A stretch of DNA of 47,500 nt, taken from Neocallimastix lanati (nom. inval.). Taxonomy: Eukaryota > Neocallimastigomycota > Neocallimastigomycetes > Neocallimastigales > Neocallimastigaceae. A program made the translations under genes and the position numbers. The first letter of the stretch is position 1, and each line of letters opens with the position of its first letter. The notes below the pieces were generated by a model, which was not told the origin of the DNA, searched no databases, and worked only from the letters and a program-made list of their open reading frames with translations. This document shows, piece after piece, positions 39,971 through 47,500 of this stretch. The stretch lies in the NCBI GenBank assembly GCA_016946835.1, contig JACVTC010000006.1:1432501-1480000 (forward strand). Reading direction: 5' to 3'.

Positions 39971-41534
39971 TATCTATAGTATAAAAATATAAAAATATAA
40001 AAATAAAATTTAGAAATTATTTATATTAATTATATAATAAATATTGTTAATATACGAATATCTAATTATTTAAAATGTTATAAATTATAGGTAAAACAAT
40101 CACTACTTCTATTACAACATCATCTACTACAGGTAATTAACTATTTAATATAATCAGTATTATTAATAATAATAAAATATTAATTTAATAATTTAATAAA
40201 TATTTTTAAATTATTTAAATTTATATAAATATTCTTAGCTTCAGTTACCTCAACCGAAACAGCACAAAAATCACAAAATTCAAATAATAAATATAATGAA
40301 AAAATGACTAGTGTAGATAATGAAGTTAAAGCTACCTCTGATAATTTGAAACAAAATTCCCAAAGTAATGAAAATAAATCAAATTGGTTAAATTATCTCA
40401 TAGTATTTGTGTAAGTTCTTTTTTTTTTTTTTTATTTTATTTTATTTTATTTTATTTTATTTTATTTTATTTTATTTTATTTTATTTTATTTTATTTTAT
40501 TTTATTTTATTTATTTTATTTTATTTTATTTTATTTTATTTTATTTTATTTTATTTTATTTTATTTTATTTTATTTTATTTTATTTTATTTTATTTTATT
40601 TTATTTTATTTTATTTTATTTTATTTTATTTTATTTATTTTTTATTATTATCATTATCATCTTGATATAATTTTAATATAATTTTAAAAAATTTTTTTTA
40701 TTAAATAAAAAATTAAAATTCTTATTACTTTTTCTTTTATTTAAATTAAATACATTGTTTCTAAAATCATTATTTGAATATTTTATATATTGTTCATATT
40801 GCTTTAATAAATACTAAAATAATATAATAATAATAATAATAATTAGTACGGGTGTTTGTTTCTGTGGATTATTTGTTATTGGTTATTCTTATGTTAATAA
40901 AAAAGGGAAAAAAGAAAAGAGTGTAATATCAGAAAATAGATATTATGACGATAAAATGAATGGCTATATTTCATTACCAAAAGAAAGTAATAATAATAAT
41001 ATAGCATTTACTATTCTATCAGATAATGAATACAAACAAAATATTAAGAATAACAATTATAAGGATCTTAATCATAATCATTCAATAGATATTAGAAATA
41101 TAAATGTGAATGATTATGTTGCATCTGACGTTATACCCAATAAATTTAATAATGCTAGAAATGATAACAATAATGTAGATGCCAAATTACTATCATCACC
41201 TCAATTAGATAAAAGATTTACTCTACTAAGTAATGCTTCGCTTGTTCCCTCTAGTCATTTATTTTCAAGTGCGACAAGCACTTCACTACAAAACTATCCG
41301 GTAAATTCACCATCAGTAAATGTATTGGAACCTATTGAAACACCATCTACAGAAATTAAATTTGTTGCTACTTCATCCTATCAACCAAAAAATAATAATG
41401 AAATTTCTATTTCTACCTTGGATATTATTTATGTTGTTGGGTATATTGATGAAGAATATGCTCAAATTCTTAATATTACCACTAATAATTATGGTATTAT
41501 TTCAATTAGTGAATTAAATAAAATTCAGCCCTAA
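38719..41534 (+). CDS. Single-pass membrane protein with Kre9/Knh1-like ectodomain
   Basis: Four exons: 38719-39202, 40091-40132, 40239-40410 and 40847-41534, giving 461 residues. The start is the ATG at 38719; the frame is open further upstream but without an ATG. Residues 1 to about 22 (basic residue, then IFLCLLYLTYI) look like a signal peptide. The ectodomain (about 24-150) reads YKVGEEVVFFKYT...IIPDVPPGEDYSIAFKIS...LYSKRFNI. This fits the Ser-Thr-rich GPI/Kre9-Knh1 wall domain (PF10342), a β-sandwich found in fungal wall proteins. A Thr/Ser-rich stalk (about 160-200) follows, then one membrane helix (about 227-248, YLIVFVTGVCFCGLFVIGYS), a KKGKKEK stop-transfer patch and a ~210-residue Asn-rich cytosolic tail with no recognised domain. 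Intron 1 is long (888 nt). A role in wall sensing or adhesion is inference, and the tail ending LDIIYVVGYIDEEYAQIL is unknown to me. Confidence 0.7.
39606..39800. repeat. 128-bp-period imperfect duplication in intron 1
   Basis: TTTAAAACAAAGTAAATAAA plus CAAACTTCAAAA at 39613 recurs as TTTAAAACAAAGCAAATAAA at 39741. Both are followed by a GCAAGTAAATATATA motif. The duplication lies entirely within the 888-nt intron of the Kre9-like gene. Confidence 0.85.
40431..40637. repeat. (TTTTA)n pentamer array in intron 3
   Basis: About forty TTTTA units with one TTTA slip near 40510. The array begins about 20 nt after the GT donor at 40411. Both apparent long Phe/Ile/Leu/Tyr-rich frames across it are translation of the repeat. 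Confidence 0.93.
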
Positions 41535-43481
41535 AAATTGATTTTTTAGTTTAGTAATATAAAAAATAATGACTTAAAAAAAAATAGTGTAAAAAAATAA
41601 AAATGATATACCCATATCAATTTTTTTTATTTATATTTATATTTATATTTATTTTTTTAATGTACTATAATAAAATAAAATACGATAACAATGAAATAAA
41701 AATAAAGTAAAAGATAAAAAAAAATAATAATAATAATTATAATGCTATAAAAGGAACTTGAATTTTAATATTTCATAGGATTAAATATTAATAATTTTAT
41801 ATATATATATATATTATTTTTTATTTTATTCCTTTAATAATAAGTATTATTATTATTTATTTATTTTTAGTATTTATTATTATTTTATTATTTATTATTA
41901 TTATTTATTTATTTTTAGTATTTATTATTATTTTATTATTTATTATTATTAGTATTTATTAGTATTTATTATTATTTTATTATAAATTTATAAAATAACA
42001 TACAATAAAAAAGTTTTTAACCAAAAAGATATTTTTTGCTTTTTTAACTATATTAATAATTTACATAGATATTTAGGAATTGCATCTAAATATTTATAGT
42101 TATAATATCATAAATATATGTAAATTTTTTAATGATTACATTAAAATGTTTTTATAGTTTTATATATATAAATTATTAATTAATATTTATTATTTTGTTA
42201 TTATTTATTATATTAATATTTAAAAATTAATTACTTTATAATATTAATTAATAATTATATATAACTAATAATAAATAATAATATTTTTATGATTTTATAA
42301 AAAGAAAATTATTATTATGTATTAAATAAATATTTATCTACTTATTATTTATCTATTTATTTATTTATTGATTGATTGATTATTGATTATTGATTATTGA
42401 TTATACTTCTAATTATTTATTATTTATTATTTATTATTATTATTTCATTATTTATTATTTATTATTTATTATTTATTATTTATTATTTATTATTTATTAT
42501 TTATTATTTATTATTTATTATTATTATTTCATTATTTATTATTTATTATTTATTATTTATTATTTATTATTTATTATTTATTATTATTATTTCATTATTT
42601 ATTATTTATTATTTATTATTTATTATTTATTATTTATTATTTATTATTTATTATTTATTATTTATTATTTATTATCTATTATTTATTATTTATTATTTAT
42701 TATTTATTATTTATTATTTATTATTTATTATTTATTATTTATTATTTATTATTTATTATTTATTATTTAATTATTTATTATTTATTTATTAGTTTAATTA
42801 TAATTGTACATTATTATAGATTTCTGTACAGAATTTTATAAATTATGGATGATACTATTTATATTTATGATAAGTTGATTATTAAATATAAATCAGAATT
42901 TAACAATATATTACAATAATATTGTAATATAAATTAATACAATATTAAATATCAGTTGTTTAAAAAAAAAAAATGTATTAATAAATATAAAAAAGTAATC
43001 ATAGACCTAAATTTTAAATAATCCTTTTATTTTAAGTAATAAAATAAAAAAATAAAGAAATTGTAATATAGATGAAAAATATATCAATATTACATTATTT
43101 TACATTTGAAATTCGATATTTAATATAATAATTATTATATTTATCTTATTTTCTAAAATAAATTGTTATTTTTTTATTTTTATTTATTTATTCTTATTTT
43201 AATTTTTTTTTTTTTTTTTATTATATATATATTATTAAATAATAATAACAAAAGAAAAGAAATAATTAAAATAATAATAATAATAATAATAATAAGAGTC
43301 ATAATTATATAAATTTCATATATATAACTTTATTTCTTTATTTTTTTTAAAACATTTATCAATTAATATTTTGTTATTCGTCTAATTAAATCCTTTCTTT
43401 TTTTTTCAATAATTATTTTTAGGTAAAGCAAATTTTATCATATATATATTATTATAAAATATTTAATAAATACAAAAAAAA

Positions 43482-43550
<69 letters not shown>

Positions 43551-44612
43551 AAAAATAAAACAAATAATAATATAATTACATTATAATTATACAATACTAA
43601 ATTGAAATTGGTCAGGACTAAAAATTCAATATAAGAAATCAATATAAATAAAATGAAATCATTTCAAATATAATAAAATTTATATAAATAATGATTAAGA
43701 TAAAAAAAAATAATTAGTTATACTGTAATACTAAAATTTATTAAAATATTAAATAATATTAAATTAATCTAATATTAACTGAATATCATACTTTTTTTTT
43801 TTTTTTATTTGGATGAGTATTCAGTTTATATATGAATATATATACAATTTTATGATTTAATTTTATATTTTACTTAATATTATAATTAATAATTATGTAA
43901 ATAATAATAATAATATTAAACATTAAGCATAATATACAGAGAAATAATAATAGTAATGCAATTAAATATATAAATGTTAATTTTATAATTATGGCAACTA
44001 TAAAATAAAATAAAATAAAATAAAATAAAATAAAAATCAAATGATAATAATTAATAAATAATATCATATTTAATAAAATCATTAATCATTATATTTAATT
44101 TATAATATTACAATATATTTATATTTTTATTTATACTAATGTTTTTTTCTTTTTTCTTTCTATTTCATTTATTTATTTCTTTAATTAAATTATATTATTT
44201 ATATAAATATATATATTAATATTAAAAAAATATTAGCAATAAATATAATTAACCGAAAGAATCTCAAGATTTAATTAATGATAAAAATTTATATATAAAT
44301 CAAATACCAAATAATTTATAAAATTATCCTTTTTTTTTTATTTTTTTTTTTTTTTTTCATTTTTTTATTTTTCATTTTTTTTATATTTTATATATGTTTA
44401 TTTAATAAAAGTGTTTTACTTATAATTTATAAATCAGTACTTTTATGTGTATAAAATTATTTGGAATAACATTTGTTAATATTAATACAAATAAAAAAAA
44501 AAAAAAAACAATAACTCAATAAAAATTTCATATCACATACTTACACACATTCATAAATAGACATTTTTTTAACCTTAAAAGTAATCAGTTAATTCTTTAT
44601 ATTTCTATTGAA
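41535..44612. other. A/T-rich intergenic region upstream of WNK kinase gene
   Basis: Contains (TTTATTA/TTAGTA) repeats at 41840-41985, heptamer satellite block E, an A run of about 65 at 43484-43548 and (AAAAT)n near 44005-44034. The last ~100 bp before 44613 are less repetitive, with CATACTTACACACATTC, and probably form the 5' UTR. No gene is seen on either strand. Confidence 0.6.
42410..42795. repeat. Heptamer satellite (TTATTTA)n, block E
   Basis: Heptamer array with three interspersed copies of a TTATTATTATTTCATTATTT variant in its first half, then a pure array with one TTATCTA variant. Preceded at 42368-42405 by TGAT-rich repeats. Same strand orientation as all other blocks. Confidence 0.9.
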
Positions 44613-45260
44613 ATGGAAATGAATCAAAATTTAAATGAACTTCGTGATATCTCTTCAATCTCCATATATCCAAATCCAGAACACATCGATCTCTCCAATA
44701 AACATGATTCTGAACAAATCGTAGATATTAGTCCAAATAGAAGATATGCTAAGGTAAAATATATATATATATGATTTGATTATCAGTTTTATAATCGAAA
44801 TTTATTGAATATATAGTATTTAATAATAAAAATAAATAAATTTTATTAATCTATTTAGAAATAATATTTTATATATTTTATAATAACTCATAATTATAAA
44901 AGTACTAAATAATTTAATAAATAATTCAATTAATTAGTATAATTTATAATTACATTTAATAGTTTTAATTTTGTTATTAATAAATAAATGTTAGAAAAAA
45001 AACAAGAAAACCAAATAAAATAAAATAAAATAGAGTTTATTTATAACGTCTTTTTAATTAATTAAATATACTTTTTTTAAAAAAAAAAAAAAAATAATAA
45101 TAATAATAATAATAAAATAATACATAAACGAATGAATTTTAGTTAAATTGCATTCTTGGTAAAGGTGCATACAAAACTGTATATAAAGCTCTCGATTGGG
45201 AAGAAGGATTTGAAGTTGCCTGGAGTAGTACTCAGGTAAGACATTGAAAAACAAAACAAA

Positions 45261-45300
<40 letters not shown>

Positions 45301-45508
45301 CACATTTAATTCCTTAAAAAATTATAATAAATAAATAAATTTCAAATGTTATTTTATTTTGTTCTATTAATTTAAATATATTTAAATATTAAATAATAAT
45401 AATAATTAAATAATAATAAAGACCTCAAAAGCACAATATATGGAATTAAATGAAGAAATTGAAATTCTTAAACGTGTTAGACATCCAAATATTATCAATT
45501 TCCATGTA

Positions 45509-45563
<55 letters not shown>

Positions 45564-46100
45564 AATAACGAATAACTCACTTGATAAAAATTTTATATAA
45601 AATAAATAGAAAAAAATAGATAAATAAAATAGTTTACTAACTTTTATAATATAATTACTACTAATAATATTTAAATGAATTATATATTATTATATTGTAT
45701 TATTATTATTAATATTAATATTAATATGGACTAATAGGATTGCTGGTACAATAATAATGAAATTATATTTATTACCGAATTAATGACATCTGGAACGTTA
45801 AGAGAGTAAGCATAATAAAAATAGCAACAACAATAACAACATTAACAATAATAATTATTATTATAAGAAAAAAAAGAAAAAAAAAAGAAAAAGAAAAAAT
45901 GAAGATTTATTATTAATTAATGAATTAATATATTTATTATAACATATACATATATATATATTTTATTTATTACAATAAATAGATATATCCAAAAATTACA
46001 AGTTCCATACTTGAAAATAATAAAACGTTGGTCAAGACAAATTCTTAAAGGTTTATATTACCTTCACTCTCACGATCCACCAATTGTTCATAGAGATATT

Positions 46101-46151
<51 letters not shown>

Positions 46152-46784
46152 TCAAAATTTAAAATTAAAAAATTCATCTATGAATTAGCAATGTTTATAA
46201 ATAATAACACATATATATATATATATGTATATTTTATAATTTTATATTTTAGTGTGATAACATTTTTATTAATGGTGCACATGGTGAAGTTAAAATTGGA
46301 GATATGGGTACTGCAAAAATGAAATTAGGAAAGAATTATACAGTTATTGGTACCCCAGGTAAAAATACATGATATATTCACATTGATATTATTTTATATA
46401 AGAAATTAATAAATATAATAAATATATTTATATATATATTTAAATTTATAAAAAATTAAAATATATATTTACTTTGAAATTGTTAATTTTATATAGAATT
46501 TATTGCTCCAGAAATGTATGAAGAAAAGGGCTACAATGAAAAGGTTGATGTTTATGCTTTTGGAATGTGTCTTTTAGAAATGGTAAAATATATATATATA
46601 TATATATATTTTATTCTATTATTATTCTATTATTATTATTATATTATGATATTGAATATAAAATATTCCCAATATAAATAACAATAATAATACTAATAAT
46701 AATAATAATATATATATATAATGAAATTTTAATAATTATTATAAATTATATATGTTTTCAATATCATAAATTTTTAATATAATG

Positions 46785-46865
<81 letters not shown>

Positions 46866-47460
46866 GGTTACCGGTGAATACCCATATAGTGAATGTAAAA
46901 ATCCACCACAGATTTACAAAAAAGTTATAAATGTAAGTCAAAACTAAATACTAATAATTTAGACAATATAAAATTAAATTATATTAAAATATTATTTGTG
47001 AATTTAATTTATTAAAAAATTATAGGGCATTAAACCAGAATGTTTAAATAAAGTAAATGATCCAGAAGTATTAGAAATTATAAATAGTTGTATATGTCCA
47101 GAAAATGAAAGGTAGTATATATATAAATCAAAAATGATATAAAAAAATATTAATAAAAAAATTTTTTTTTTCATATATTATTTGCATACATTATATCAAT
47201 AAAAATTAATTTATTTGTAATTAATATATAATTTATGAATAATAATAAAAATAAATAATAAACAACAAAAAAGATGGAGTGTCAAACAATTATTAGAAAC
47301 TTCATTTTTCTTACCAGAAGCAGAAGTAAAATTATTATCAACTGATGAAACTAAAAACCATTTAACTATGCAAGTCATATTTAAAGGAACAGATCAACTT
47401 TCAGTAAAATTTGAATTTAATACTGATACAGATACTGCTGAAGATGTAGTTAGTGAAATG
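44613..47460 (+). CDS. WNK: WNK-family protein kinase, 3' end beyond the window
   Basis: Ten exons seen: 44613-44753, 45143-45235, 45422-45505, 45738-45805, 45983-46103, 46253-46358, 46497-46582, 46867-46932, 47026-47111 and 47274-47460. They give 346 codons so far, and a GT donor at 47461 shows the gene continues. WNKs are cytosolic Ser/Thr kinases that regulate ion transport through OSR1/SPAK-type kinases. The hallmark is visible: the glycine loop [11 protein letters not shown] carries the catalytic Lys (K58), and the usual strand-3 Lys is Trp in VAWSS (W74). Other residues are the probable αC Glu E90, the catalytic loop HRDIKCDN (D167), DMG (D186) and the activation loop YTVIGTPE (T199 at the activating Ser position). 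The substrate-lobe stretch [20 protein letters not shown] is nearly that of animal WNKs. After the kinase domain, residues about 297-346 resemble the start of an OSR1-C/PF2-like domain. The two chloride-sensing leucines known from animal WNK1 are Met187 and Thr189 here. Confidence 0.92.
46783..46864. repeat. (TTA)n microsatellite abutting WNK exon 8 acceptor
   Basis: An uninterrupted TTA trinucleotide run ends directly at the TATAG acceptor of the exon starting at 46867, taking the place of a polypyrimidine tract. Confidence 0.88.
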
Positions 47461-47500
47461 GTATGTTTATAAAAAAAAAAAATAATAATAATAATAATAA

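Noticed and set aside
40384-40670. Two overlapping frames encoding Phe/Ile/Leu/Tyr repeats
   Set aside because: They are direct translations of the (TTTTA)n array inside an intron; no domain, and a non-coding repeat explains them fully.
42390-42792. 126- and 131-residue repetitive frames
   Set aside because: Translation of satellite block E, not genes.
13859-42795. CRISPR-like array interpretation of the satellites
   Set aside because: There are no unique spacers of regular length; repeats are contiguous heptamers in a eukaryotic genome.

Overview
This is a eukaryotic nuclear contig with extremely low G+C. Intergenic DNA and introns are almost pure A/T with many homopolymers and microsatellites, and exons stand out as islands of higher G+C. 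Genes are compact and rich in GT-AG introns, mostly about 60-900 nt. Together with a flagellar dynein-regulatory-complex subunit (so a flagellate stage), a fungal Kre9/Knh1-like wall-type ectodomain and asparagine-rich linkers, this suggests a zoosporic fungus. An anaerobic gut fungus (Neocallimastigomycota) fits best. That placement is inference; no rRNA or organelle marker is present.

I rebuilt eight spliced genes by joining ORF pieces at GT...AG sites with consistent phase. Left to right they are: DRC8/EFCAB2-like axonemal EF-hand protein (591-2287, +); TLC-domain multi-pass membrane protein (4214-6030, +); replication protein A large subunit RPA1 (8406-12873, +, 14 exons); major facilitator transporter (15326-17784, +); PP2A regulatory subunit B/B55 (22336-25635, +); SLX9/FAM207A-like ribosome biogenesis factor (30576-32159, -, 4 small exons); a single-pass membrane protein with a Kre9/Knh1-like ectodomain (38719-41534, +); and a WNK-type protein kinase with the start of an OSR1-C/PF2-like domain (44613 to the window end, +, 3' end missing). 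They are unrelated housekeeping, signalling and transport functions, and no cluster or operon-like system is evident.

Between B55 and SLX9 lies about 2.5 kb (26.7-29.3 kb) of higher-G+C sequence with coding-like fragments broken by stops and frame changes. I read it as a decayed gene, possibly a receptor with an RGS-like domain (low confidence).

The rest is A/T-rich intergenic DNA. Its most structured component is a dispersed heptamer satellite (TTATTTA)n. It forms five large blocks (13.9, 19.4-20.2, 34.3-34.8, 37.4-37.8 and 42.4-42.8 kb), all in the same orientation, with 22-bp and 46-bp higher-order units and a shared spacer. Other structures are a 160-bp tandem duplication after the TLC gene, a GGTTTT G-rich repeat beyond the SLX9 3' end, a perfect hairpin near 36.8 kb, and intron duplications.

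I found no tRNA, rRNA, CRISPR array, transposase or reverse transcriptase. The most interesting biology is the WNK kinase, whose two chloride-sensing leucines are replaced, and the same-orientation satellite family.
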